Source: CAIXQW01 sp046049675 (GTDB lineage: Bacteria; Bacteroidota; Bacteroidia; Chitinophagales; Chitinophagaceae). From it: a stretch of 40,984 nt of DNA. Shown here in pieces: positions 24,120 through 32,745 of this stretch. A model generated the notes under the pieces. That model did not search any database. It saw only the letters and a program-made list of their open reading frames with translations, and was not told the DNA's origin. The position numbers and the translations under genes are program-made. The stretch spans positions 1-40,984 of the forward strand of contig JBJORA010000019.1 of the NCBI GenBank assembly GCA_046049675.1. The letters are read 5' to 3'. Each line of letters starts with the position of its first letter. Within the stretch, counting starts at the first letter, position 1.

Positions 24120-24154
24120 TTACAAAAGCCGCACTTTGAGGTGCGGCCTTGTAA
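24120..24154 (-). terminator. Intrinsic terminator of the dcw cluster
   Basis: On the minus strand GCCGCAC-CTCAAA-GTGCGGC (24147-24128) forms a 7-bp GC-rich stem with a 6-nt loop followed by TTTTG. An outer TTACAA/TTGTAA pair (24154-24149, 24125-24120) extends the stem. It lies about 100 nt after the ftsZ stop codon and is the best intrinsic terminator in the window. Confidence 0.75.
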
Positions 24155-24168
24155 ACATTACTAATAAA

Positions 24169-24245
24169 CACTAACCCTTATCTTAAAACAATTTACAAGC
24201 ACATATATTGCAGGGTTAGTGCAATACATGCACTAAGCTTGTAAA
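24169..24245 (-). other. Competing inverted repeats in the ftsZ 3' region
   Basis: Three perfect inverted repeats overlap here: TTTACAAGC/GCTTGTAAA (24192-24200, 24237-24245), TTAGTGCA/TGCACTAA (24217-24224, 24230-24237) nested inside it, and CACTAACCCT/AGGGTTAGTG (24169-24178, 24212-24221), which shares bases with the second and so cannot form at the same time. The layout resembles an attenuator or a structured 3' RNA. Function unknown. Confidence 0.5.
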
Positions 24246-24257
24246 CCCGTTTGTGTG

Positions 24258-26192
24258 CTAACACTTTACTTCACCATCTAAGAAGTCGTTCTTAGACTCT
24301 AAGTTGCCATTGGCATCTACACCCAAATTACTAATATTAGATGTTGGTGCATTTGCGCTACTATGCATTGCATCTAATTCAGTACCTTGTCGCATATAGC
24401 TCGGCACATGTTCTAATTGGCTATGCAATTGCGGCGTACTTACCACATGGCTTACTGCACGCAGCTGACTAGCTCTATCTTCAAGGCGACGCTTGCTTTG
24501 CTCAAGTGCAACGTGCTCACGCATTTCTGCTTCGTCCATATAAGAATTACCACGTTTGCGATTAAAAGTGATGCCTTCTATCGTAACCCAATCGTCTTTC
24601 AATTGCTCTGTAACCACTGGCGATTGCAAAGCACTTATTGCAGGCGCATCAGGATACACTGTGCGTGCAATACCACTTGGCGTCGTAATATTTTGTGGTG
24701 CGTAACTATTGCCATTCGTAGAAACGTTTAATTGCGGCATCTCAAATTGTGGTGTACTTACAATTGGTTCAACACGCGGTGTTGCTTCTACCGGAATACT
24801 TGGTGTTGGTTCTACTGGCACACTTGGCGTTGGTTCTACCTCTGCACTAGTTGTATATGTAGGCGCAGAATCTTCTACCACAGGTGCAGTTAACTCAAAT
24901 GTGATAGGCTCTGTAACACTTGGCGTTTGTGGCAATTGTTGTATTGCTTTCTGTAAAGGCGATACGCTAGAACGCAAACCAATACTAACAACTTTTGGCG
25001 CAGTTGTTTCAGCTTGTGCCACGATTAATTTAGGCATTAAAGCATCTTCTTCTGCAGGTGCAGCCATAGTATTTTCTATCGCTGCTTGTGGTGCCGTACT
25101 CTCAACTATTGGTGCTTCATCTGCTACTTTAGCAACTTCTACAGTTGGTTCTAAGGCTAAAATTGTTTTGCCTTCATTTGGATTTTCTTCTTTTACAGCA
25201 AAAGCCTCATCAAGATCTTGGCCGTGGAAACCCGTAGCAATAACAGTTACGCTAATGCCTTCACCTAAAGTGTCATCAGTGCCTAAACCTAAGATCACAT
25301 CGCACTGCTTGCCAGCTGCTTTACGTACGTACTCTTGAATGATTTCGTTTTCATCTAAGGTAAATTCAAATTCGCCTTCTGGGCTATTTACGTTGATCAA
25401 TACCCAACGAGCACCTTCAATATTATTATCGTTTAGAAGTGGACTATTCAAAGCCTTGTCAATGGCTTCTTGTGCGCGATTTTCGCCTGTAGCAACGGCA
25501 TTCCCAAGTATGGCAACTCCACCATTACGCATTACGGTGCATACATCTGCAAAGTCTACAATGACGTGGCCACGGCTATTAATAATATCTGTAATGCACT
25601 TTGTGGCAGTTGCCAAAATATCGTCTGCACGGCTAAATGCGTTTCTAAAACCTACATTGCCATATTGCTGACGTACCTTATCGTTGCTTACAACAAGAAT
25701 TGTATCAACATACTGACGCATTTTTGCTATACCCTCTTCTGCTTGTTGTCTGCGGCGAGGTCCTTCGTGATGGAAAGGTGTGGTAACAATACCAACGGTT
25801 AGTATACCAAGACCTTTAGCAATCTCGCTAATCACAGGCGCTGCACCGGTACCTGTACCACCGCCCATGCCTGCGGTTACAAAAACCATTTTTGTATTGT
25901 CTTTAAGTATACTTTCTAGCTCGTCTACACTTTCTATACAAGCGCTTTCGCCAACACTAGGATCTGCGCCAGCACCAAGCCCTTGGGTAAGCGTAGGGCC
26001 AAGTTGAATTTTAGTAGGAATATCACTGCCTTGCAAAGCTTTTTCATCCGTATTGCAAAGCACAAAATCAACACCTTCTATACCTTGCTTGTACATGTAA
26101 TTTACAGCATTGCCGCCACCGCCGCCAACGCCTATTACTTTAATTATTTGCCCTTTACGAGTTGGCATCTCAAATTGAATTAGATTATTCAT
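24258..26192 (-). CDS. ftsZ: Cell division protein FtsZ with very long C-terminal linker
   Basis: Tubulin-like GTPase that polymerises at midcell and organises septal wall synthesis. The globular part (about residues 1-335) shows VIGVGGGGGNAV, the tubulin signature GGGTGTGAAP (about 110-119), and the T7-loop region NVNSPEG / FADV. At 644 residues it is much longer than the 380-520 usual for FtsZ. The extra length is a low-complexity acidic/proline linker (about 340-600), including a VEPTPSVP-like repeated segment. The C-terminal peptide SKNDFLDGEVK resembles the conserved Bacteroidota FtsZ tail that would bind FtsA and other partners. It is the last gene of the dcw run, 54 bp after ftsA. Confidence 0.97.
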   Translation of the reverse strand: MNNLIQFEMPTRKGQIIKVIGVGGGGGNAVNYMYKQGIEGVDFVLCNTDEKALQGSDIPTKIQLGPTLTQGLGAGADPSVGESACIESVDELESILKDNTKMVFVTAGMGGGTGTGAAPVISEIAKGLGILTVGIVTTPFHHEGPRRRQQAEEGIAKMRQYVDTILVVSNDKVRQQYGNVGFRNAFSRADDILATATKCITDIINSRGHVIVDFADVCTVMRNGGVAILGNAVATGENRAQEAIDKALNSPLLNDNNIEGARWVLINVNSPEGEFEFTLDENEIIQEYVRKAAGKQCDVILGLGTDDTLGEGISVTVIATGFHGQDLDEAFAVKEENPNEGKTILALEPTVEVAKVADEAPIVESTAPQAAIENTMAAPAEEDALMPKLIVAQAETTAPKVVSIGLRSSVSPLQKAIQQLPQTPSVTEPITFELTAPVVEDSAPTYTTSAEVEPTPSVPVEPTPSIPVEATPRVEPIVSTPQFEMPQLNVSTNGNSYAPQNITTPSGIARTVYPDAPAISALQSPVVTEQLKDDWVTIEGITFNRKRGNSYMDEAEMREHVALEQSKRRLEDRASQLRAVSHVVSTPQLHSQLEHVPSYMRQGTELDAMHSSANAPTSNISNLGVDANGNLESKNDFLDGEVKC

Positions 26193-26246
26193 GCTTCTGA
26201 AATTTAGTTAATGTTGTTCTATTAGTTTTATGTGTGTTGTTTTGGT

Positions 26247-27830
26247 TTATTTGTGATCTTCTGGTTCATTACGAAAACTATTATTGTCGTCTTTTAGCAT
26301 AGGGTCGTCTACTTCATCAAACCAGGTCATGAGCTGCCCACCGATAGTACCAAAAATATTTTTAACTGTATCTAAACGGCGATCAATTGTATTCTTGATT
26401 ACACCAATATTCACATTAGGTAATTTAATGTTTGGCATACTCAAACCACTTGTTGCACTTGTTGGCGTTTCTGCAGCTTCACTTGTTGCATACACTTCTT
26501 CTTGTGCTTCAACAGTCTCTTGCTCCTCTTCGCTTTGCTCTACCTCTGTTTGCTCAGCAAATACATCTGTTTGCGTTACTTGTGTTGCCGCAGGCGGTGC
26601 TGGTGGCAAAATTGGCTCATGGTTTAAATGAACGTCTTCAACTGCTTCAATAATTATCTTGCCTGTTTCGTAATCTTGAATACCACGTAATATTAAACCA
26701 ATACAAGTTGCATAAATTGGATTACTAAGTTCTTTAGCAAAGCCTGGTGCTAAATGCTCTGTTGGATGACCTAGGCGTGCATTAAGGCCAGTACGATATT
26801 CAGTAAGCTGACGCAAATGGCTGAGTGAGCTACCACCACCCGTTAGGATAATACCTGCACTAATTTTGTTTTCTAAATTTTGTGCGCGTAATTCATATAC
26901 TACAAAATCCAAAATTTCTTCCATACGTGCCTGTATGATATGTGCCAAATTTCTGCGCGAAATTTCTTTTGGCGGCGCACCATGTATGCCAGGAATAGTG
27001 ATATAATCATTCTGTGGTGTTTCGTCTACAATAGCACAACCAAATTGTACTTTTAGTTGCTCCGCTTGACTCTTCAATACGTTAAGTCCTTTGCGAATAT
27101 CTTGCGTGATGTTTACACCTGCAAAAGGAATCACTTTTGTATGCTTGAGCATGTTATCTGCAAACACAGCCAGATCAGTTGTACCACCACCGATATCCAC
27201 GATGGCAACACCTGCTTCAAATTCTTCGGCGCTCATTACAGCCGCAGCACTTGCAAGGGGTTGCAATACAAGATCTTTCACACGCAGGCCACTTTCTTCT
27301 ACACTACGCTTAATGTTTCGAATTGCACCAGCATCACCTGTAATTAAATGGAAGTTGGCACCAATCTTTACACCTGTACGGCCAATAGGATTTGTAATGC
27401 CAGAAAAACCATCTACAGTAAAATCCTGAGGCACGATATCGATAATTCTATCCCCTGCTGGTATTGGTGCTTGACGTTGATCGCGTATGAGTGCTTCAAT
27501 ATCAAAACGATTAATCAAATCATCGGGCACTGCACGCACACGTTCGCCACGATTTTGCAAGCTTTTGATATGCTGGCCAGCAATGCCAACATAAACTTCA
27601 CGAATATGCAAGCGATCGTTGCTTTCCAAGCACTCTTCTAGTGCCAACCTTATACTTTTAATGCATTGTTGCAAATTAAGAACCATACCGTGCTCGACGC
27701 CACTACTATCTGCACGGCCAAACCCTAAGATTTCAAGTTTGCCAATTGCATTTCGTCGACCTGCTATGGCCGCTACTTTAGTGGTACCAATGTCTAACCC
27801 TACAATGATTGGTGCTTCTGTGTTGCTCAT
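26247..27830 (-). CDS. ftsA: Cell division protein FtsA
   Basis: Actin-like ATPase that tethers FtsZ to the membrane and signals to the septal synthase. The N-terminal phosphate-1 motif VGLDIGTTKVAAIAG, phosphate-2 VAIVDIGGGTTDLAVF and adenosine motif ILTGGGSSL are present, with the FtsA-specific 1C subdomain between. The 527 residues exceed E. coli FtsA (420). The extra is a Glu/Thr/Pro-rich linker (about 400-455) followed by a C-terminal part with a predicted amphipathic helix (NTIDRRLDTVKNIFGTI ... MTWFDEVDD), probably the membrane-targeting region. It lies 38 bp downstream of ftsQ and 54 bp before ftsZ. Confidence 0.97.
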   Translation of the reverse strand: MSNTEAPIIVGLDIGTTKVAAIAGRRNAIGKLEILGFGRADSSGVEHGMVLNLQQCIKSIRLALEECLESNDRLHIREVYVGIAGQHIKSLQNRGERVRAVPDDLINRFDIEALIRDQRQAPIPAGDRIIDIVPQDFTVDGFSGITNPIGRTGVKIGANFHLITGDAGAIRNIKRSVEESGLRVKDLVLQPLASAAAVMSAEEFEAGVAIVDIGGGTTDLAVFADNMLKHTKVIPFAGVNITQDIRKGLNVLKSQAEQLKVQFGCAIVDETPQNDYITIPGIHGAPPKEISRRNLAHIIQARMEEILDFVVYELRAQNLENKISAGIILTGGGSSLSHLRQLTEYRTGLNARLGHPTEHLAPGFAKELSNPIYATCIGLILRGIQDYETGKIIIEAVEDVHLNHEPILPPAPPAATQVTQTDVFAEQTEVEQSEEEQETVEAQEEVYATSEAAETPTSATSGLSMPNIKLPNVNIGVIKNTIDRRLDTVKNIFGTIGGQLMTWFDEVDDPMLKDDNNSFRNEPEDHK

Positions 27831-27868
27831 ACTGTTGTGTGTTTTGATTTAGAATATTAGTGTTTTTA

Positions 27869-29029
27869 TTAGTTGTCTTTTTTTGTTGTTTTAGCTGCTT
27901 GTTTTGGTGCTGGCTTAGCAGGCACAGCATTGTTCTTTTTTGGTGCTTGTTGCTTTACTGCTGCAGGCTTTGGCGCAACTGTTGCTTTGCTAGGCGTTGG
28001 CTTTACTGCAGTTGGCTTTGGTGCAGGAGCTTTTGCTGCAACTGGTTTTGCAGGTGCCTTTACGGGTGCTTTTATACTCACTGCAGGCTTTGGTGCACTT
28101 GGCTTTTGTGCTGTGCTAGCATGTGCAGCTGTTGCATGATGTGGTGTATTTGTTTTAACCACTGTTGTTGTAGGTGCAACGCTTGGTTTAGGCGATGCGC
28201 TTAAAACAGTAGTTACAGGATTTGCCACGGTTGCTGTTGTAACACCAGAGATACCAGCTGCAGTTGGTGAACTCGCAACAACTTGGCCGCGATGTCTTAG
28301 ATCAAGTAAAGTATAAGTATCCCAACCAACTTTTGGACAAGCCTCTTTATAGAAAGCTTTAAGCTTTGCCAATTTCTCTTCTACTAAACTAGTATCACCG
28401 AGCAATACTGTATGCTTGCCCAAAACTGGAATTAACTCAAATTCATTCTCGCTTGTAATATTAATTTGAGAAATCATGCTATTCCAGAATGTGTCGCGTA
28501 CAATTGCACTTGCAACAGCAATAGCTTTGCTTAAAACTGGCGCATTTTTACTATCTACATTTAACTTGGTACTTGTGGTTACAACTGGCACATCTACCGG
28601 ATGCTCAAAACTTAGCGGTATCACTTTTGCATTGGCATCCAAATAGTACTGAACATCGTCGCCATTTACCAAGCGCACTACAGGCTGCTTTTGCACGATA
28701 TCTATATATAATACACGATCGTTACCAACGTATACATTTGCTTTATCTATCCAAGGATTGCCCATTGCTGCGCGCTCCATAGCATCCATATCTAAATCCT
28801 TTACTTTTGTAATGCCTGTCACAATATTTCTATTACTTACAAGCATAGCTTGAACGTCTTTCGTGCTAATAAAACTTCCTGCACTTGTTTCGTTGAGATT
28901 GATACTCACGTTTTTTATCGTGCTATTTTTATTAATAAAACTTGCACCCATAAAGCCACCAACAATAATGGCACATACTAGCAACAAGCCTAGGGCGCGT
29001 ATTATTCTTCTTTTTACTGTACTACTCAT
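27869..29029 (-). CDS. ftsQ: Cell division protein FtsQ/DivIB with basic Ala-Pro-Lys tail
   Basis: Bitopic divisome protein linking cytoplasmic and periplasmic parts of the septal synthase. A single N-terminal transmembrane segment (about residues 11-30, LGLLLVCAIIVGGFMGASF) is followed by a POTRA-like region (NVSINLNETSAGSFISTKDVQAML) and the DivIB-like core (NPWIDKANVYVGNDRVLYIDIVQKQPVVRL). After about residue 270 the protein carries a low-complexity tail of about 115 residues rich in Ala, Pro and Lys (for example VKAPAKPVAAKAPAPKP), which would lie in the periplasm. ATG 29029 overlaps the murC stop as ATGA, suggesting translational coupling. Confidence 0.93.
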   Translation of the reverse strand: MSSTVKRRIIRALGLLLVCAIIVGGFMGASFINKNSTIKNVSINLNETSAGSFISTKDVQAMLVSNRNIVTGITKVKDLDMDAMERAAMGNPWIDKANVYVGNDRVLYIDIVQKQPVVRLVNGDDVQYYLDANAKVIPLSFEHPVDVPVVTTSTKLNVDSKNAPVLSKAIAVASAIVRDTFWNSMISQINITSENEFELIPVLGKHTVLLGDTSLVEEKLAKLKAFYKEACPKVGWDTYTLLDLRHRGQVVASSPTAAGISGVTTATVANPVTTVLSASPKPSVAPTTTVVKTNTPHHATAAHASTAQKPSAPKPAVSIKAPVKAPAKPVAAKAPAPKPTAVKPTPSKATVAPKPAAVKQQAPKKNNAVPAKPAPKQAAKTTKKDN

Positions 29030-30393
29030 TGTGCATTTAATTTAGAGGTTAATATGTCTGCGATTGGTGCTACTAGTTTGTCGATATCGCCAGCACCAGC
29101 GGTAATCATTACTTCTAGCGCACTTGCTTCAACAAATTTTAGTAAGCCATCTTTACTTAAGATACTTGCATTGCTCAAGCTCATGCGATCCAATATCATT
29201 TGACTTGTTACGCCTTCTATCGGCAATTCACGCGCAGGATAGATATCTAGTAATACAACTTCATCTGCCATGCTTAATACTTCTGCAAAACCGTCAACGA
29301 AGTCGCGGGTACGTGTGTACAAGTGCGGTTGAAAAGCCACTGTAAGTTTTCGGCCTGCAAACAATGCTTTGGCACTTTTGATAAGCGCGCGCAACTCTTC
29401 TGGATGATGTGCATAGTCGTCGATATATACAATGCTTGGCGTATTATGCAAATACTCAAACCTGCGTCGTACACCTTTGTAAGATGCTACCGATGTTTGC
29501 AAGGCAGTGATATCTATACCGTTAAGCACACACATCGCAATGGCAGCTACCATATTTTCTACATTGTGCATGCCACCCACATTCAGCTTAAAGTTGCCAA
29601 GTACTTCGCCGTCGCGCATAAGGTCAAAAGTGTAGGTGCCTTTGTGCATTACAATATTAGCAGCGCAAAAATTTGCTGCTTCATTTTGCAAACTATAGGT
29701 ATACTTATTTGCAACATTGATTTCGCTAGCTCTAGGTAATCCATGCTTTAGTATCACAGCTTCGCGATTACTATTGATAAACTGCAAATAGCTCTCTTCC
29801 ATTGCTTGCGCAGTGCCATAAATATCCAAATGGTCGGCATCCATAGCAGTTACAATGCTCATTGCAGGATCTAACTTAAGGAAACTTCTATCGTACTCGT
29901 CAGCTTCAATTACAGCAACTTGTGTATCGCTACCCCAGTAATTGCTATTGTAGTTAGCACTAATGCCACCTAAAAATGCATTGCAACCATAGCCAGTATC
30001 GCGTAACAAATGTGCAAGCATCGTACTCGTAGTAGTTTTACCATGCGTACCTGCAACACATAATGCGCGCAGTTGCTTACTAATAATATGTAGCATATCG
30101 CTACGCTTCATTACCTGGTAACCATTATTGATGTACCAGTTAAGTTCAGTATGATCACTTGGTATTGCAGGTGTGTATACCACTGCATTGGCATCTTTAT
30201 CTAACAGTTGGACATCATCTACAAAATGACAATGCATACCTTCTGCAATGAGTTGAGCAGTTAGTTCGGTTTCCGTACGATCGTAACCACTAACTACCAC
30301 ACCACGTTGCATAAAGAAACGTGCAAGCGCACTCATGCCTATGCCTCCTAGACCAATAAAGTACACGCGTTGTATGTCGTTAAGTGCTAGCAT
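29026..30393 (-). CDS. murC: UDP-N-acetylmuramate--L-alanine ligase MurC
   Basis: ATP-dependent ligase that adds L-alanine to UDP-MurNAc, the first amino acid of the peptidoglycan stem, in the cytoplasm. The 455-residue length is normal. N-terminal FIGLGGIGMSALA is the Rossmann UDP-binding loop; the Mur ligase P-loop is CVAGTHGKTTTSTM; the central-domain AVIEADEYDRSF and the C-terminal DDYAHHPEEL are the family's metal/ATP and substrate motifs. It overlaps murG by one base at its start (TAATG) and ftsQ by four at its end, consistent with a tightly coupled operon. Confidence 0.98.
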   Translation of the reverse strand: MLALNDIQRVYFIGLGGIGMSALARFFMQRGVVVSGYDRTETELTAQLIAEGMHCHFVDDVQLLDKDANAVVYTPAIPSDHTELNWYINNGYQVMKRSDMLHIISKQLRALCVAGTHGKTTTSTMLAHLLRDTGYGCNAFLGGISANYNSNYWGSDTQVAVIEADEYDRSFLKLDPAMSIVTAMDADHLDIYGTAQAMEESYLQFINSNREAVILKHGLPRASEINVANKYTYSLQNEAANFCAANIVMHKGTYTFDLMRDGEVLGNFKLNVGGMHNVENMVAAIAMCVLNGIDITALQTSVASYKGVRRRFEYLHNTPSIVYIDDYAHHPEELRALIKSAKALFAGRKLTVAFQPHLYTRTRDFVDGFAEVLSMADEVVLLDIYPARELPIEGVTSQMILDRMSLSNASILSKDGLLKFVEASALEVMITAGAGDIDKLVAPIADILTSKLNAQ

Positions 30394-31496
30394 TAACTGG
30401 TGATTACTTTTTCTAATTGGTTAATAATTCTATCGTCGGCATCTTTGATAGCCAAGCTTTGCAATGCCTGACTCATATTGTGGCAAAGCGCATCGTCTTG
30501 CAATAGTTTATCCAAAGCAGGCATTAGTTTTTCGCCAACCTCTGCATCTGCAACGCATAGCGCAGCACCTTTATTAACTAAAGCCATTGCATTGGTGGTT
30601 TGATGATCTTCTGCTGCAAAAGGATACGGTACAAATACAACAGGTTTTGCAGCGATACATAATTCAGCAACACTCATTGCGCCGCTTCTACTAATTACAA
30701 CATCTGCAGCTGCATAAGCATGTGCCATGTCTTTAATAAACTCGTGCACATGTACATCGGCTTTACCTTTTGTAGCTTCAATAGTAGCTGCATAGCTAGG
30801 CTTGCCCGTTTGCCAAAGTATTTGAATGCCCTTTGCCGTTAGCGCATCGCACTTTACAACAATTTCGTTGTTGATACTACGTGCTCCTAAGCTACCGCCA
30901 ATTACGAGCAAAGTTTTCTTACCAGTGGCTAAACCAAAATGTGCAAGTGCATCTGCTTTTGTAACTGTACTATCGCTTATAACTTTTCGTACAGGATTAC
31001 CAGTATGCACAATTCTTTCAGCAGGGAAAAATTTGTCCATACCATCGTACGCAACACAAATGGCGGCTGCTTTCTGTGCAAGTGTTTTATTAGCCTTGCC
31101 CGCAAAACCATTTTGCTCCTGTATTAAAGTAGGAATACCCATGCGCTGCGCCATGTACAGCATAGGCAAACTTGCAAAGCCACCAACACCTACAACAGCA
31201 GCAGGTTTTTTGTCTTTTAGAATTGTACGTGCCTTCCAAAAACTACGAACAATCTTAATTGGCAAACTCAGATTCTTCAGCATATTGCTACGGTTAAAAC
31301 CTGCAATTGGCAAGCCAATAATCTCGTAACCTTCACTCGGCACCTTTTCCATTTCCATTTTACCAAGCGCACCCACAAACAATATACTAGCATTTGCATG
31401 GCGTTTTTTCCATGCATTGGCAATAGCAATAGCCGGAAAAATATGTCCGCCTGTGCCGCCGCCTGCTATGATGATATTTTTATTGTGTTGTGTCAA
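30393..31496 (-). CDS. murG: UDP-GlcNAc:lipid I N-acetylglucosaminyltransferase MurG
   Basis: GT28-family enzyme that converts lipid I to lipid II at the cytoplasmic membrane face. The 367-residue protein has GGGTGGHIFPA near the N-terminus (donor/acceptor loop), EQNGFAGKANKTLA, and the C-terminal UDP-GlcNAc site HEFIKDMAHAYAAADVVISRSGAMSVAEL. The start is TTG at 31496. The frame upstream of it closes in four codons at the ftsW stop, and no ATG lies nearby, so TTG is required to keep the conserved N-terminus. It lies 9 bp after ftsW. Confidence 0.97.
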   Translation of the reverse strand: MTQHNKNIIIAGGGTGGHIFPAIAIANAWKKRHANASILFVGALGKMEMEKVPSEGYEIIGLPIAGFNRSNMLKNLSLPIKIVRSFWKARTILKDKKPAAVVGVGGFASLPMLYMAQRMGIPTLIQEQNGFAGKANKTLAQKAAAICVAYDGMDKFFPAERIVHTGNPVRKVISDSTVTKADALAHFGLATGKKTLLVIGGSLGARSINNEIVVKCDALTAKGIQILWQTGKPSYAATIEATKGKADVHVHEFIKDMAHAYAAADVVISRSGAMSVAELCIAAKPVVFVPYPFAAEDHQTTNAMALVNKGAALCVADAEVGEKLMPALDKLLQDDALCHNMSQALQSLAIKDADDRIINQLEKVITS

Positions 31497-31505
31497 TGTA
31501 AAAAA

Positions 31506-32726
31506 TTATGCTTGTGTGTTTGAATCAGTTGACTGTGAATCGCTGTCGTTTTTATCTTTTGAATCTTTGTCTTTTTTATCTTTTGCGGCATTATCACCTT
31601 CTATGTGCTCTACATATTTGCTTACACTAAGAATAATGCCAATTGTAATACTTGTAAAAATTAAGCTTGTACCACCTTTACTTAAGAAAGGCAGTGTCAA
31701 ACCAGTTACTGGTAATAAGTTTACACCTACACCCATATTGAGCATGGCTTGAAACACCAATGTAAAGCTTAATCCCACCGCCAAGAAAGCGCCAAATGCA
31801 TACGGACATCTTCTAAACAAAAGAATACTGCGCCATAGTAATAATAAATATAAAGCAAGCACTACAAAACCACCTAGCAAGCCGTATTCCTCTATAATAA
31901 AAGGATACACCATGTCGCTAAATGCTTGTGGCAAAAAGTTGCGTTCTGTACTATTACCCGGACCTACGCCAAATACACCACCCTTTGCAATTGCCATCTT
32001 TGCATGCAATACCTGATAAGGTTGATCAGCTGCAGTTTCAGATTTATTGAAGTCCATGATACGCTTTTCCCAAGTAGCAGCGCGGCCAGTGCCAGTAACC
32101 TTACCCACACCATATAAAATACCAACACCAATAATTGCAGCGATAAACAATAGACCCAAGTGCTTTAACCTTACACCACCTATAAAAAATAAGAGACCAC
32201 AACTCATGCAGAGCATCAACGCAGTACTAAGGTTTGCCGGCGCAATAAAAGCTACAATAATTGCTACAGGCAAAAAGATATTGATGGCCACAACTTTCAA
32301 ATCATCTATTTGCGGCTGCAAACGACTAAGCTGTCGCGCAAGAAACATAAACAGTGCAAGCTTTGCAAAATCGCTACTTTGAAAAGTGATACCAATGATT
32401 GGAATTTTTATCCAACGCGAACCTTCGTTGATTTCTGCACCAAAAAACAAGGTATAAGCTAACAATGGTATGCAAGCTAAAAATAAGTACAAACTCATTC
32501 GATTATACTTATAGTAGTTGACACGATGCGCTAACCACATGATACCAAGACCCAAACACGTATAGGCCACTTGCATAAATAATATGCGCTCGGTATGGCC
32601 ATGAAACTTCTTGTACGCAAGACTACTAGCACTGCTGTACACTACAAGCAAGCCAAAAAGCGATAGTGTAATCACTATGCCCCATATAACCTTGTCGCCG
32701 TTAGTTCGTTTTAATAGTTGTTGCAT
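31506..32726 (-). CDS. ftsW: SEDS-family septal glycosyltransferase FtsW
   Basis: Multi-pass membrane enzyme polymerising lipid II glycan strands at the septum together with FtsI. About ten transmembrane segments are visible. Family motifs include FGAEINEGSRWIKIPIIGITFQSSDFAKLALF, the conserved loop FGVGPGNSTERNFLPQAFSDMVYPFIIEEYGLLGG (with the essential region around E/F-I-x-E-E) and VTGLTLPFLSKGGTSL. The 406-residue protein ends in a highly charged cytoplasmic tail of about 30 residues (KDKKDKDSKDKND...), absent from the core family. It lies 20 bp after murD. Confidence 0.97.
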   Translation of the reverse strand: MQQLLKRTNGDKVIWGIVITLSLFGLLVVYSSASSLAYKKFHGHTERILFMQVAYTCLGLGIMWLAHRVNYYKYNRMSLYLFLACIPLLAYTLFFGAEINEGSRWIKIPIIGITFQSSDFAKLALFMFLARQLSRLQPQIDDLKVVAINIFLPVAIIVAFIAPANLSTALMLCMSCGLLFFIGGVRLKHLGLLFIAAIIGVGILYGVGKVTGTGRAATWEKRIMDFNKSETAADQPYQVLHAKMAIAKGGVFGVGPGNSTERNFLPQAFSDMVYPFIIEEYGLLGGFVVLALYLLLLWRSILLFRRCPYAFGAFLAVGLSFTLVFQAMLNMGVGVNLLPVTGLTLPFLSKGGTSLIFTSITIGIILSVSKYVEHIEGDNAAKDKKDKDSKDKNDSDSQSTDSNTQA

Positions 32727-32745
32727 CTTGGTTAGAAAAAAAATA

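Noticed and set aside
24709..25338. 209-codon open frame opposite ftsZ
   Set aside because: It is antisense to the FtsZ linker. Biased codon use (GCA/ACT/GTT) leaves the opposite strand open; composition is low-complexity and nothing resembles a domain.
27860..28204. Cysteine/tryptophan-rich frame opposite the FtsQ tail
   Set aside because: It is the complement of the repetitive Ala-Pro-Lys codons, with no start context; a shadow of the real gene.
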